Assembly (NCBI GenBank): GCA_965199095.1
Contig: CBDAQM010000006.1
Span: forward strand, 806,001-870,000
Direction of reading: 5' to 3'
Origin: LMUY01 sp965199095
GTDB taxonomy: Bacteria > Pseudomonadota > Alphaproteobacteria > Acetobacterales > Acetobacteraceae
DNA: 64,000 nucleotides
The notes under the pieces are model-generated. The model searched no databases. It was not told the origin of the DNA and worked only from the letters and a program-made list of their open reading frames with translations. The position numbers and the translations under genes were made by a program. Within the stretch, counting starts at the first letter, position 1; each line of letters opens with the position of its first letter. This document shows positions 7,797-17,214 of this stretch, piece by piece.

Positions 7797-9385
7797 CAGG
7801 CCTTCTTGACGTCCCAGAACACCGGGAACGGCGCCTTCACGACGCCCGACAGGGTGCTGCGCCAGGCCTGGTAGCCGAGGAAGAAGCCGGTCGGCCCATA
7901 GACCACGTCCTGGAACGCCGCCCGGTCGATAGCGACCATCGCCGCCTTCTCGGCCGCCGCGTCCGGTGCGGCGTACCAGTCGGCGATGCCTTTCTGCACC
8001 GCGTCCGATGTAGGCCAGCCGAACCATGCCTTGTCGCCGCTGGCCTGCAGCGCGGTGTAGGGCGCCGGGTTGATGCAATCCGCCCCGGCATGCCAGGTGT
8101 GGAAGATGTTCCAGCCGCCCTGCGACACCGGATCCTTCTTCGCCCGGCGGGCGCCGACCGTGCCCCAGTCGAGCGCCTGGTAGTCCACGGCCATGCCGAT
8201 GCGCCCGAGCATGTCGGCCGTGACATCGCCCTCCGCCTTGGTGATGGCGATGTCGGTGGCCACCATCAGCGCAATCTTCTCGCCATTATAGCCGACTTCC
8301 TTCAGCAGCGCCTTGGCGGCCTCGTATCTCCGCGGCCCTTCCAGGATTTCGCCGCCCGCGGTGGTGTAGTCCGGCGTGCCCGGCGTGAAGTAGGACGGCG
8401 ACGGCTTCCACAACGCCGCGTCGTCACCGACCACGGCCTGCATGTAATCCTTCTGGTCGAGCGCCATCATCACCGCCCGCCGCGCACGCACGTCGTTGAA
8501 GGGCGGGTTGAGGTGGTTGAACCGCAGCGAGCCGATATTCCCAAGCGGATCAGCGATGTCTACCTTGATGCTGCTGTTCCTCTTCAACAACGGCACCAGG
8601 TCCGAAATCGGGTTTTCCCACCAATCCACCTCGCCGCGCTGCAGCGCGCCGGCCGCCGTCGCCGGGTCGGTGATGATGTTCCACTCGATCCGATCGAAAT
8701 ACATCCGCTTGCCGCCTGCCGACCAATCCGCCGGCTCCGGCCGCGGCTGGTAGCCGTCGAATTTGGTGAACACAGCCATGCTGCCGGGCACCCAGGACGC
8801 CTTGTCGAACTTCATCGGGCCGGACCCGACATACTCCGTGATCAGCTTGAACGGATCGGTGGCGGCGATGCGCTCCGGCATGATCAGCGCCATCGGGGCG
8901 TTGGACTTGCCCAGCGCGAACAGCATCTTCGGGAACGGCTTGTTCATCCGGATGCGGAATGTCAGGTCGTCCGGCCCGTCCATCGCGACAAGTTGCGCCG
9001 CGATGATCTGGCCCATCGAATCACGCACCATCCAGCGCTTCAGGCTGGCGATGATGTCCTTCGGCAGCACCTTGTCGCCGTCGTGGAACGTCAGGCCGGG
9101 ACGCAGCTTGAACGTCCAGGTGTTGCCGTCCTCCGAAACCTCATGGCCCTCGGCCATTTGCGGCTTCGGCTCCTGCGTGCTGGTGACGCCGTACAGCGTG
9201 TCCCACACCATCATCGCGGCGTTGCGGACGACGTATTGCGTGCCGGCGGCCGCATCCAGGCTCGACAGATTCGCCTGCGGGATGAAACGCAGCACCTTGG
9301 TGTTCTGCGCCAGGGAGAGCCGGGGCGCAGCCAACCCGCCCGCAGCAAGCCCGGCCGAAGCCGAAAGGAACATCCGGCGCTTCAA
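7796..9385 (-). CDS. Peptide-type ABC transporter substrate-binding protein (SBP_bac_5)
   Basis: A 529-aa periplasmic binding protein and first gene of the importer operon. The TTG start at 9385 gives the signal sequence MKRRMFLSASAGLAAGG with a twin-arginine-like RR and a cleavage region near LSLAQN. SBP family 5 features include YGVTSTQEPKPQMAEG, the domain start LRPGLTFHDGDKV, and VMMALDQKDYMQAVVG. A paralogue with no transporter partners is encoded at 40413-41999. The ligand is unknown. Confidence 0.92.
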   Translation of the reverse strand: MKRRMFLSASAGLAAGGLAAPRLSLAQNTKVLRFIPQANLSSLDAAAGTQYVVRNAAMMVWDTLYGVTSTQEPKPQMAEGHEVSEDGNTWTFKLRPGLTFHDGDKVLPKDIIASLKRWMVRDSMGQIIAAQLVAMDGPDDLTFRIRMNKPFPKMLFALGKSNAPMALIMPERIAATDPFKLITEYVGSGPMKFDKASWVPGSMAVFTKFDGYQPRPEPADWSAGGKRMYFDRIEWNIITDPATAAGALQRGEVDWWENPISDLVPLLKRNSSIKVDIADPLGNIGSLRFNHLNPPFNDVRARRAVMMALDQKDYMQAVVGDDAALWKPSPSYFTPGTPDYTTAGGEILEGPRRYEAAKALLKEVGYNGEKIALMVATDIAITKAEGDVTADMLGRIGMAVDYQALDWGTVGARRAKKDPVSQGGWNIFHTWHAGADCINPAPYTALQASGDKAWFGWPTSDAVQKGIADWYAAPDAAAEKAAMVAIDRAAFQDVVYGPTGFFLGYQAWRSTLSGVVKAPFPVFWDVKKA

Positions 9386-9505
9386 GGTGTCATCCGTTCA
9401 GGTATCCGTCTCACAGATTGCATGGCTGCCATGACAAAGCGGCAGCACGGACCCTAGCGGCAGTTTGCGGGCGTGCAAACTGCGAAATGTAAACGGCGCC
9501 TCGAC

Positions 9506-11176
9506 TCAGCCGTGACGCCGGGCCCGCGGCTTGGCGTCAGGGCGCGGCTTGGCCCGGAACGGCCGCTCGCGCACCGGCATGGGCCCGTCCCCGGCGGGGG
9601 TGATGCGCGGCTCGCCCGGTGTCGCCTGCGCCGTGGCGGCGGCGAAGGCGCTGCTGGCCACGCGGCTGATCTCGAACCTTGTGTCGGTGTCGAACACGCG
9701 GATGGCGCCGATCTCGCGCTTGGTCACGTTGCCCATGCGGCAGATCAGCGGCACCAGCCATTTCGGGTCGGCCTTGTCCCGCCGCCCGACCGCGACCCGG
9801 AATTGCACGAAATCCTGCGTTGCCCGGTCCGGCGTGTCCGGCGACCGCGGCTCTGGCTGGGGACGGGGTGCGACAACCTGTTGCGGCGTCAGCATTTCGG
9901 GCGGCGGCAGGCGGGCGCGGTGCAGGCGAAGCAGGGCCGCGGCGACAGCGACGGGCTGGTGCCGGGCCAGCAGCGCCGCCGCTTCGACTTGCTCCGCCCC
10001 CTCGGGCATGGCGAACATCGGGTCGTCTGACAGCCGCTCCCTGTCGCGGGCGTGGATTTCCTCGGCGCCGGGTGCGGCGGACCAGTTGGCGCGCACCCGG
10101 GCAGCGTTCAGCATCTGCTCCGCCCGGCGTCGCTTCGGGTGCGGCACGATCAAGGCGGAGACGCCCTTGCGCCCTGCCCGGCCGGTCCGCCCGCTCCGGT
10201 GCAGCAGGGTTTCGGGATTGGTCGGCAGGTCGGCATGCACCACCAGGTCCAGTTCCGGCAGGTCCAGCCCGCGCGCCGCCACGTCTGTGCAAACCCCCAC
10301 CCGCGCCCGGCCCGCCCGCAGCGAGTCGAGGGCGGCGGTGCGGTCGTGCTGGCTGAGCTCGCCCGACAGCATGACGGCGGCGAAACCGCGCTCCACCAGC
10401 GCCATGTGCAGCCGCTTGGTGCCCTCCCGGGTGGCGCAGAACACCAGCGCGCCGGGCGCATCGTACCAGCGCAGCAGGTTGACCAGCGCCGCCACCGCCT
10501 CGTTCGGCGGCACGGCGATGGCGCGGTATTCGATGTCGCTGTGCGGCTGCGCGCGGTCGATCGTGTCGATCCGCAGGGCGTCGCGCTGGTAGCGCCGGGC
10601 CAGCGCCACGATGTCGTGCGGTATGGTGGCGGAGAACAGCAGGGTGCGGCGCTCGGCCGGCGCGGCGCTCAGGATGAACTCCAGCTCCTCCTGGAAGCCG
10701 AGGTCCAGCATCTCGTCGGCCTCGTCCAGCACCACCACCTTCAGTGCGGACAGGATCAAATTGCCCCGGCGAAGATGGTCGCCGAGCCGCCCCGGCGTGC
10801 CGACCACGACGTGGCAGCCGGCGGCGAGCAGCCGCGCCTCCCGCCTGATATCCATGCCGCCGACGCAGGCCGCGACCCGCGCGCCGGCATACAGCCAGGA
10901 CAGTTCGGCCTGCACCTGCAGCGCCAATTCCCGGGTGGGGGCGATGGCCAGCGCCAGCGGGGCGCCCGGGGGCGGCAACTCGCCATCGGGCATCAGGGTC
11001 GGCGCCGCAGCCAGGCCGAACGCGACCGTCTTGCCCGACCCGGTGCGGGCCGAAACCAGCAGGTCCCGCCCCGCAGCCTCGGGCGTCAGGACGGCGGATT
11101 GGACGGCAGTCGGCTCGTCATAGCCGCGCGCAGCCAGGGCGGCGTCGAGCACGGGGTGGACTGGGGGGAACGGCAT
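9506..11176 (-). CDS. DEAD-box ATP-dependent RNA helicase with DbpA-like C-terminal domain
   Basis: A 556-aa RNA helicase. Motif I is ARTGSGKT, motif II is DEADEML, motif III is SAT in LFSATIP, and motif VI is HRSGRTGRAGRKG. After the two RecA-like lobes (about residues 15-360) there is a linker and then a DbpA/CsdA-type RNA-binding fold near RVAVGRRDKADPKWLVPLI, followed by a basic tail. Such proteins remodel rRNA during ribosome assembly or at low temperature. The gene marks the left chromosomal edge of the T6SS island, whose first remnant starts about 160 bases upstream of its ATG. Confidence 0.93.
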   Translation of the reverse strand: MPFPPVHPVLDAALAARGYDEPTAVQSAVLTPEAAGRDLLVSARTGSGKTVAFGLAAAPTLMPDGELPPPGAPLALAIAPTRELALQVQAELSWLYAGARVAACVGGMDIRREARLLAAGCHVVVGTPGRLGDHLRRGNLILSALKVVVLDEADEMLDLGFQEELEFILSAAPAERRTLLFSATIPHDIVALARRYQRDALRIDTIDRAQPHSDIEYRAIAVPPNEAVAALVNLLRWYDAPGALVFCATREGTKRLHMALVERGFAAVMLSGELSQHDRTAALDSLRAGRARVGVCTDVAARGLDLPELDLVVHADLPTNPETLLHRSGRTGRAGRKGVSALIVPHPKRRRAEQMLNAARVRANWSAAPGAEEIHARDRERLSDDPMFAMPEGAEQVEAAALLARHQPVAVAAALLRLHRARLPPPEMLTPQQVVAPRPQPEPRSPDTPDRATQDFVQFRVAVGRRDKADPKWLVPLICRMGNVTKREIGAIRVFDTDTRFEISRVASSAFAAATAQATPGEPRITPAGDGPMPVRERPFRAKPRPDAKPRARRHG

Positions 11177-11334
11177 CGCAGGGACTTAGGCCAAGCCGAG
11201 ATGCGACGCCAGCAGCGCGTCCGGCGCGGTCATCCATCTGGACCAAGCGGGTGGAGGCTTGTCGGCCAATCGCGGCCTATTCATAACGTCGGGCGAATGG
11301 CTCCATCGCCGGGCCAAACCAGCGGTGACATGAC

Positions 11335-11427
11335 TATGGCCTTCTGCCCGGTGAAGCGCACGTCCGGGACGTAGTTTTTCCGCCGCCTGCACACCGCTGC
11401 GGCGGCTCTGATCATTAAGCCGCCAAG
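11335..11427 (-). pseudogene. DUF4150 (PAAR-like) remnant at the left edge of the island
   Basis: Directly after the immunity stop codon the reverse strand encodes KNYVPDVRFTGQKAI, matching NYVQNVRFTGQKAM of the two intact toxins. The match then stops abruptly. There is no start codon or continuation, so this is a cut-off copy of the PAAR-like domain that marks where the island joins the chromosome. Confidence 0.75.
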
Positions 11428-12150
11428 CTATTTCTTAATGAGGCGTATCAGTCGGTCATGTCCAAAGGGATAGTTTGGATTGTCATCGATGACATACTCC
11501 CGCCACTCGAAATCTGCGAGCGAGGCGAGGAACGTGAGGTGCTCGACGGCTTTGACCCGTTTCAGGTTTTCGAGGCTGAACGTCCCGCCTAGCGCAATGG
11601 CTGGGAAAAAGCCGTAGATTTCACCGGGGTTCAATGGCCCAAGTTCTTTGAGGGCAGGCGTGAACAGGCGCACTCCATCAATCCCCTGAGGGCTGTCCTC
11701 GTCCGATGGAGTATAGAATGTGACACCGATTAGCTCGTCGTCTGTTTTCCTACGAGAGTGTGGATCCTTCGGTTCTAGGGGATAGAAGTTTTCGTAATAT
11801 GTTGTAACGACATTGCGAGAGAACGAAATGTCCGCACACGTATGCGAGGCTGGATTCCAAAGATTTATACCGCCAAATGCGTTATACGCGAAAGGGAGAA
11901 ATCTTCCATCGCCGAATGTATTATCCCCGTCAAACAATTCGTCAAGAACCGGCCGAAGCAGGTCTGGATCAGCAATCCAGAACCAACCGTTCTGCGTCGA
12001 AGCGAACCCATATTTCATCCACACCTGGATAAAAGCCTTTGGAAAGCTTCCCCTGTATTTTTCGATAGTTTGCGGGTCAGCGGGAACGCCGCCGCTTGGT
12101 GCGCCGAAAATCTGAAATGCGCCTTCATAGACGTTGATGTCTTCGGCCAC
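11428..12150 (-). CDS. Tdi-type T6SS immunity protein, GAD-like/DUF1851 (class A)
   Basis: A 240-aa cytoplasmic protein with the GAD-like N-terminal part (about residues 1-110, with WMKYGFASTQNGWFWIADPD) and the DUF1851/Tdi1 C-terminal part (from about 130, with PGEIYGFFPAIALGG). In Agrobacterium, proteins of this architecture neutralise the Ntox15 DNases Tde1 and Tde2. Its opening, MAEDINVYEGAFQIFG, is almost identical to the immunity gene at 27019 and different from the other three, so it belongs to the class that partners the toxin at 27754. Here it has no toxin: only a scar of the toxin stop lies upstream. Confidence 0.85.
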   Translation of the reverse strand: MAEDINVYEGAFQIFGAPSGGVPADPQTIEKYRGSFPKAFIQVWMKYGFASTQNGWFWIADPDLLRPVLDELFDGDNTFGDGRFLPFAYNAFGGINLWNPASHTCADISFSRNVVTTYYENFYPLEPKDPHSRRKTDDELIGVTFYTPSDEDSPQGIDGVRLFTPALKELGPLNPGEIYGFFPAIALGGTFSLENLKRVKAVEHLTFLASLADFEWREYVIDDNPNYPFGHDRLIRLIKK

Positions 12151-12162
12151 TGCAACCCCCGT

Positions 12163-12192
12163 TCAAGCTGTGATCTGACCACCTGGCGATAG
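12163..12192 (-). other. Toxin 3'-end scar upstream of an orphan immunity gene
   Basis: The reverse strand reads LSPGGQITA then stop, the same final residues as the intact toxins, directly in front of the immunity gene at 11428-12150. Nothing of the toxin remains upstream of it, so the rest was lost at a recombination junction. Confidence 0.75.
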
Positions 12193-12278
12193 AAGCGCCC
12201 GCTCTAAACCTATGCTTTGGCGAGCAGGTTTATCAGCCAGACCGTTCCGGTCTGACTGAACTGCTCTATCTGATGCAG

Positions 12279-13372
12279 TTATGGTGTTGGAGGCGAAAGA
12301 CCCTGAAAGTTACGGTCTAAGAGCGCCGGTGGGATGGTAAATTCAATCCAGGTCGTGCCATCGTAGCGGTGAACACCCTGTCGAACGTCGAAGTAAAACA
12401 GGACGTTTGCCACAGCCTGGACCTTGAGCGGCGTCACACTTGCAACTGTCGCGGGGCGCAGCGGCGCCAGATTATGGCCGGTGAACCAATGCAGGCCGGT
12501 CGCGGACGCCGCGACGTAGCGGCTACCGAATTTAGTGAAAGACAGCAGCGTGTCCCGGTCACCGCTAAAGCCGAGCGACTGGAAGCCAGTCACGGAATTA
12601 CCGAACAGGATGTTGCCACCGAACCCGACCATCCAAATCTTGTCGGCATCCTCCATGAAGACATCGAAGATGGTGTGAGTATTCGGTAAGGCAATCGGTT
12701 TCCAGTTGGCGTCCCAATAATAGGCGCGGCCCTTGATGGCGCCGTCCGGATTTGCGGCGGAGGCATAGATGGCATCGACACGGTCCCAGTCTCCGCGCTT
12801 CTCGGCTTCCTCCATTTCCTTGTAATCGGCCGCGGTGAGTGACTTTTTAGGAGATGGGGTGCCGTAGCCTCCGACATAGAGGCTGGACAGCCCATCACCT
12901 CGGATGCGGCGGAAGGCAAGCTCATCGAAGCCCGGTTCGGGCTTCAAGGCAGCAGCGCCAAGGTTACGCCAGGTGCCATCCTGCTCGCGGCGGTAAACCT
13001 GCGACGATGCACCGCAGACATGCAGCAGCCCGCCGATTTCGCAGATGTCGCTGACCCGGCCCAGACCCGTCGCGTCGGGGCTGAACGCGCCGGACCCGGG
13101 GATCTTCTCGCGGCGCACGGGCTGCGCGCCGAGGAAATAGACGTCGCCCTCGTTGCTCAGCGCAGCGAAGGCTGGGACTGTGCCCTGTCCTGTGATCGTC
13201 GTTACTGCATTGACAGTGCGATGCACGTCCACGCGGGACCAAGGCTGCGCCAGCGCGCCGTCATAGGTCAGAACGAAGCTGAACGGGTCGTTATCGTCCG
13301 GCTCGACAACCGAGATGCAAAACTGCTCCGGCGACTGCGCTTCGGCAGCATAGAGGCGTTGATAGTCTTCAT
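12279..13372 (-). CDS. Propeller-like repeat protein, island family member 0 (N-terminal frameshift likely)
   Basis: The main frame is open from about 13388 to 12279 and encodes a protein of the island's propeller family: HVCGASSQVYRR, DADKIWMVGFGGNILFG, and the family ending VHRYDGTTWIEFTIPP. The only good start, the ATG at 13372 behind a GGGGAG ribosome site, is out of frame with it by one base and would stop after 34 codons. In-frame initiation could occur only at the GTG at 13232, losing conserved sequence such as SPEQFCISVVEPDD. The gene is therefore probably frameshifted near its start, or needs resequencing. It lies upstream of the orphan class A immunity gene. Confidence 0.6.
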
Positions 13373-13400
13373 GGCGGTGCTCCCCTCAGTAGCTTCCCCA

Positions 13401-13460
13401 ACTTAGGGCTTTTTCGACACCAATCGAATTGATTGGCGGCGTCGAACAAGCCCTAAGCTT
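13401..13460. repeat. Imperfect inverted repeat in the leader of the propeller gene
   Basis: Arms built on CTTAGGGCTT...TCGAC...CCAATC and their complement face each other across a centre near GAATTGATT. The structure lies about 30 bases upstream of the ATG at 13372. It could be a leader hairpin or paired ends left by a small mobile element; the sequence does not decide. Confidence 0.6.
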
Positions 13461-13588
13461 TTGTTTTGAGCGGCAGCTTTGTCGGCGTGCCGACGCATTT
13501 ATTTGCCGACGCGGCCTTAGATCGGTCTTAGCTTCGGCAGACGGTGCGGTGGTCTGCAAGGTCAACGTTAAGAAGTGGGCGATGGCCT

Positions 13589-13670
13589 CAAGGCAAGACG
13601 ATCTCGCCGCCGAAGCGAGTTACCGTTCGAACCCCTTGTCTTGCTGAGCGCTTGTCCTCCGTCGTTATCC
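13589..13670 (-). pseudogene. Decayed 5' end of another propeller-family gene
   Basis: The reverse strand reads VRTVTRFGGEIVLP then stop, matching VVTSFGGKVILP at the start of the intact propeller gene at 17699-18805. The bases just upstream (TTGCTGAGCGCTTGTCC) also match the leader of that gene. The rest of the gene is missing. The stretch from 13461 to 13588 shows nothing I recognise. Confidence 0.65.
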
Positions 13671-13699
13671 GCGCCACGGAAGGATCGAGGCGTCGCGGC

Positions 13700-14773
13700 T
13701 CAGGGCATCACGAGGGGCGGGATGGTGATCTCCTCCCAGGTCGTGCCGTCGAAGCGCTGGATGCCGTGGTAGCCGAAGTTCCACAACATACCGCCGGCCA
13801 CCTGCAGGTGTTGCGTGTCGTCCACCCTCGGCCGCCCGACGCCGGGAACGATCGATACAGGCCGGCTCGTCCGGCACGCAACGAGCCGGCCGTCGACGAG
13901 GCGGAGCAGCCCGGTGGAGCCGCCGGCATACAGCACGCCCTGATACCGCACCAGGCTTTCCAGCGTCACCCCGGGCACCTCGCTCGGGACCTGCCGGAAC
14001 CCCGTGCGCCTGCTGCCGTGCAGGAGAAGGCTTTCCATGCCGGCCACCCAGACATCGTCCGGCCCTTCGACCAGCACCTGGTACAAGCCTTGCGCGTCGT
14101 CCGCAAAGGACAATCGTTCCCACGCCCCGTCGGCGCCCCGGTAAAGCAGGAAGCCCTTGAACCCATCGCGAAGACCACAGGCGTAGTAGTCGGTCAGGTC
14201 GTGCGAGGCGATGTCTTCAAAAGCAAATCGAGAGTCGGCCAGCAGGAGCCTCTCCCGCGTATGATAGTTGCCGTCGCGGTCACGGCCAGGGCCGGGTCTA
14301 GGCGTGTGGCGCAGCCGGCTGAAATCGACCCAGCCCTCCTGCTCGCGGCGGTAGATCTGTCCGCCGAGCCCGCAGGCGAACAGGGTGCCGCCGACCGACC
14401 TCATTCGGGTGGCCGCTCCATAGACCGGCTCCTCGTCTCCAGGCCCGCCGAGTATGTTCTCCGACCACGTTGTCGGACCGAGAAAGATGACCTGCGCCGT
14501 CTGCCCCAGGATCACGTAGCCCGCCTGCGGCCAGCCGGGGGCCTGGTAGGTGATGATGCTGCCGGCATACTGGTCCAGTTCGGCGCACAGCCAGTCGCCG
14601 TTCTCCCAGCGGAACAGGCGGCAGAAATTGTCGAACTCGTCGTGTTCTGCTCCTGCCACGCTGGCCGCGATGGTGAAGCTGTCGCGCGACAGCGCCGCGG
14701 CGGCGGTGAAGGTCAGCTCGGTCTCGGGCGGCAGCAGCCAATTGCCGTCGGTCGGGCGGATGATGTCGGTCAT
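13700..14773 (-). CDS. Propeller-like repeat protein, member 1
   Basis: A 357-aa protein of an unrecognised, island-specific family. Recurrent blade-like blocks include FACGLGGQIYRR (around residue 135), GPDDVWVAGMESLLLHG, VLYAGGSTGLLRL and the end block IQRFDGTTWEEITIPP. The W/G/D-rich spacing suggests a WD40/kelch-like beta-propeller; this is inferred from pattern only. No signal peptide is seen. The start MTDII is preferred over the in-frame GTG at 14953, because the extra residues are a DUF4150 remnant that carries a stop codon in the sister copy at 25733. Nearly identical copies lie at 21017 and 25733. Confidence 0.75.
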   Translation of the reverse strand: MTDIIRPTDGNWLLPPETELTFTAAAALSRDSFTIAASVAGAEHDEFDNFCRLFRWENGDWLCAELDQYAGSIITYQAPGWPQAGYVILGQTAQVIFLGPTTWSENILGGPGDEEPVYGAATRMRSVGGTLFACGLGGQIYRREQEGWVDFSRLRHTPRPGPGRDRDGNYHTRERLLLADSRFAFEDIASHDLTDYYACGLRDGFKGFLLYRGADGAWERLSFADDAQGLYQVLVEGPDDVWVAGMESLLLHGSRRTGFRQVPSEVPGVTLESLVRYQGVLYAGGSTGLLRLVDGRLVACRTSRPVSIVPGVGRPRVDDTQHLQVAGGMLWNFGYHGIQRFDGTTWEEITIPPLVMP

Positions 14774-14825
14774 GGTGGAATTTTCCAGGCGTCTTTCAGG
14801 GTGGGCAGGCTGGTCGTGGGCTGGG

Positions 14826-14988
14826 GCGTGGCCGATCGGCTCGCACCCGCCGCCCGAGCCGCCGTTGTGGACGTGCTGCGTCTTGCTGCGTAGCACCAGC
14901 GCTTTCTGCGCGGTGAAGCGGACCTCCGTGGCGCAGTTCTTCGCCGCCTGCACGAAGCTGCGGCGGCCTTGATCATTAAGCCGCCAAG
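14826..14988 (-). pseudogene. DUF4150 (PAAR-like) remnant between immunity and propeller genes
   Basis: Encodes EVRFTAQKALVLRSKTQH and GCEPIGHAP, matching the PAAR-like domain of the intact toxins, and then breaks off before the propeller start. The frame happens to stay open into the propeller gene in this copy. It follows immediately after the stop of the immunity gene at 14989. Confidence 0.75.
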
Positions 14989-15705
14989 CTATTTCTTAAT
15001 GAGGCGTATCAGCCGGTCATGCCCGAACGGATAGTTTGGATTGTCATCGATGAAATACTCTCGCCACTCGAAATCGGCGAGCGAGGCGAGGAACGTGAGG
15101 TGCTCGACGGCTTTGACCCGTTTCAGGTTTTCGAGGCTGAACGTCCCGCCTAATGCAATGGCTGGGAAAAAGCCGTAGATCTCACCGGGGTTCAATGGTC
15201 CAAGCGCCTTCAGGGCAGGGGTGAACAGGCGCACTCCATCAACCCCCTGAGGGCTGTCCTTATCAGCCGGCGTGTAAAACCAGACACCAATCATCTCGTC
15301 GTCAGTCTTCCTTCGGGAGTTTGGATCCTTCCACTCTAAGCGGTCGTTAGGATCCGTGGTAACGACATTACGGAAGAAATTGACCATAGCATAGGTGTGT
15401 AGAGTCGGGTTCCATAGATACATCTCTCCAAAAGCAGAGTATGCGAAAGCAAGGAATTGTCCGTTGCCGAACTCGGCATCGTTGCCGAACAGCTCATCAA
15501 GAACAGGTCTAAACACATCCGGATCAGCGATCCAGAACCAACCATTCTGTGTTGAGGCAAACCCATATTTTGTCCACAGCGCGATGAACGCCGGTGGGAA
15601 GCTCGCCCTGTATCTGTCCACGGTCTGCGGATCAGCAGGCCTGCCACCAGTCGGCTCACCGAAAATTTGAAATGCCGCCTCGTAGATGTTGATGCCGTCG
15701 ACCAC
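14989..15705 (-). CDS. Tdi-type T6SS immunity protein, GAD-like/DUF1851 (class B)
   Basis: A 238-aa protein starting MVDGINIYEAAFQIFGEP, with ALWTKYGFASTQNGWFWI in the GAD-like part and GPLNPGEIYGFFPAIALGG in the DUF1851 part. It starts 12 bases after the stop of the Ntox15 toxin at 15718-17214, the standard effector-immunity order, and is presumably its cognate inhibitor. Its N-terminal half differs clearly from class A copies, while the last 80 residues or so are almost the same in all classes. Close relatives: 22303 and 24952. Confidence 0.88.
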   Translation of the reverse strand: MVDGINIYEAAFQIFGEPTGGRPADPQTVDRYRASFPPAFIALWTKYGFASTQNGWFWIADPDVFRPVLDELFGNDAEFGNGQFLAFAYSAFGEMYLWNPTLHTYAMVNFFRNVVTTDPNDRLEWKDPNSRRKTDDEMIGVWFYTPADKDSPQGVDGVRLFTPALKALGPLNPGEIYGFFPAIALGGTFSLENLKRVKAVEHLTFLASLADFEWREYFIDDNPNYPFGHDRLIRLIKK

Positions 15706-15717
15706 TGCAACCTCCGC

Positions 15718-17214
15718 TCAAGCTGTGATTTGGCCACCTGGTGATAGTCTTTGTTGGTCCTGATATCTTTTCAGGTCTTGCTGATACTCCTGCATTTTCT
15801 TTTTGTAATCCTGGCGCTTCTCCTTTGTAGCGCAGATTAGCAGATGAACCCGCATGAGGGGGCAACGGTTTGCCTGTAGCTCTTTCGCGTGCTGGTCCAT
15901 CTGGTCAGTCCGCTGACGCATGGTGGCGCCGATCTGCGAGTTATCAGCTGCGTCTCCCGCGCCCGCTATGTCCTTCGGATCTCCACCGGCAACCGTGTCG
16001 AGACGATGCAGCGCCGCAAGCCCTCGGATTGACTGTTGATACTTTTGATAACCTTCAGCCAGTCCATACCTTTTTTGCAGAGGAGGTAAAGTTCGCGCTT
16101 CATGGAGTCTCCAGAAGTTATCTCTAGCTTGATTGGACTCCGCCTCGATGGTTCCCTTGTTAATTGGATCTTCGAAGTAGCCCCTGTCCTGGAGAAAGCT
16201 GGTAGGCGTTTTCCCGTTCAGAACATCCTCTTGCATTTGCAGTTGCCGACGATATTCGTCCAAATTCAACTTGTCAGAAGGGTAGAAGCAAACGGTCACG
16301 AACGGGCAACGGTCAGGAGTGACCCGGGCGTTTCCGGGTCCGGGGCCAGTCTCTGGTTCAGGTGCCGGTAGCGGGTCTGGAGCAGGCGGCGGCGCTGGCA
16401 TAGTCGGAGGCAGCGGCAATACTGGCGGGACCGGGGGCATCGGACGCAGCAACGGAGCTAGCTGTTCCGGAGGAATGTAGAGCGGCGAGGGCCGAAAGAA
16501 GAGCGTTCGCGGAAGTTGGGCTTGCTGTATGCCCGCGGACGAATCCCGACCACCTGGGGCGGTTGGCACGTCCATACTGCTCGGCTGCGCGGAGGATGCT
16601 GAACTTGCCAGCCACGGACCGTAGCCAGACGACACTTGGGTGACCGGTCCACCGTCGACGTTTGATGGCGTCGGGTTCGAGCCTGCATCGCCGAGCCGCC
16701 CAGCAACAGCTGTCGAAGCGGTGGCGTCAACCGACGCGGTCGCTGCCGATCCTGGCAGCGTCTTCGCCGATCCCGGGATCGGGTCCTTGTCCTCCGGCGC
16801 CGGATAGCTCGCGGTGTCGCGCACGAACGTCGCCTCGCCCACGGTCTTGCGGTTGTCCATCCAGAACATGTCACCGTGGCGGATGACGGGGGAGCCGCCG
16901 GCGCGGACCTGGGGGGCATGGCCGATCGGCTCGCACACGCCGCCGGAGCCGCCGTTATGGACGTGCTGCGTCTTGCTGCGCAGCACCATGGCCTTCTGCC
17001 CGGTGAAGCGCACGTTCTGGACGTAGTTTTCGTCGTGGCCGCAGAAATCGACCATGTTGGCCGGGTAGGCGCCGCCGGGCCTCTGGGTCATGCCCGGCGT
17101 CATGCTGACGATGCGGGCGGCATTGTTGTCGCGCAGGGCCTCCCGCGGGGCGGTGGTGGCCCAAGGGTCGGGGCGCGGCGGCGGTGGGCCTGGTCCCGTC
17201 GTGTTCTCGCTCAT
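15718..17214 (-). CDS. T6SS PAAR-like (DUF4150) effector with Ntox15 DNase domain (toxin 1)
   Basis: A 498-aa effector. The N-terminal DUF4150/PAAR-like domain (about residues 15-150) includes VRFTGQKAMVLRSKTQH and IRHGDMFWMDNRKTVG and should cap a VgrG spike. A variable region and a proline-rich linker (about 265-310) lead to the Ntox15 domain: VTVCFYPSDKLNLDEYRRQL followed by LHRLDTVAGGDPKDI with the HxxD catalytic motif at about residues 403-406. Ntox15 proteins such as Agrobacterium Tde1/Tde2 are DNases delivered into rivals. The start MSENTT gives a full DUF4150 domain. The upstream DUF2169 adaptor is broken, so delivery by its own module is doubtful. Confidence 0.9.
   Translation of the reverse strand: MSENTTGPGPPPPRPDPWATTAPREALRDNNAARIVSMTPGMTQRPGGAYPANMVDFCGHDENYVQNVRFTGQKAMVLRSKTQHVHNGGSGGVCEPIGHAPQVRAGGSPVIRHGDMFWMDNRKTVGEATFVRDTASYPAPEDKDPIPGSAKTLPGSAATASVDATASTAVAGRLGDAGSNPTPSNVDGGPVTQVSSGYGPWLASSASSAQPSSMDVPTAPGGRDSSAGIQQAQLPRTLFFRPSPLYIPPEQLAPLLRPMPPVPPVLPLPPTMPAPPPAPDPLPAPEPETGPGPGNARVTPDRCPFVTVCFYPSDKLNLDEYRRQLQMQEDVLNGKTPTSFLQDRGYFEDPINKGTIEAESNQARDNFWRLHEARTLPPLQKRYGLAEGYQKYQQSIRGLAALHRLDTVAGGDPKDIAGAGDAADNSQIGATMRQRTDQMDQHAKELQANRCPLMRVHLLICATKEKRQDYKKKMQEYQQDLKRYQDQQRLSPGGQITA

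Noticed and set aside
14774..14953. Propeller protein extended by a PAAR-like N-terminus (GTG at 14953)
   Set aside because: The same extension carries a stop codon in the sister copy at 26803-27018, so it is a remnant and not part of the protein.
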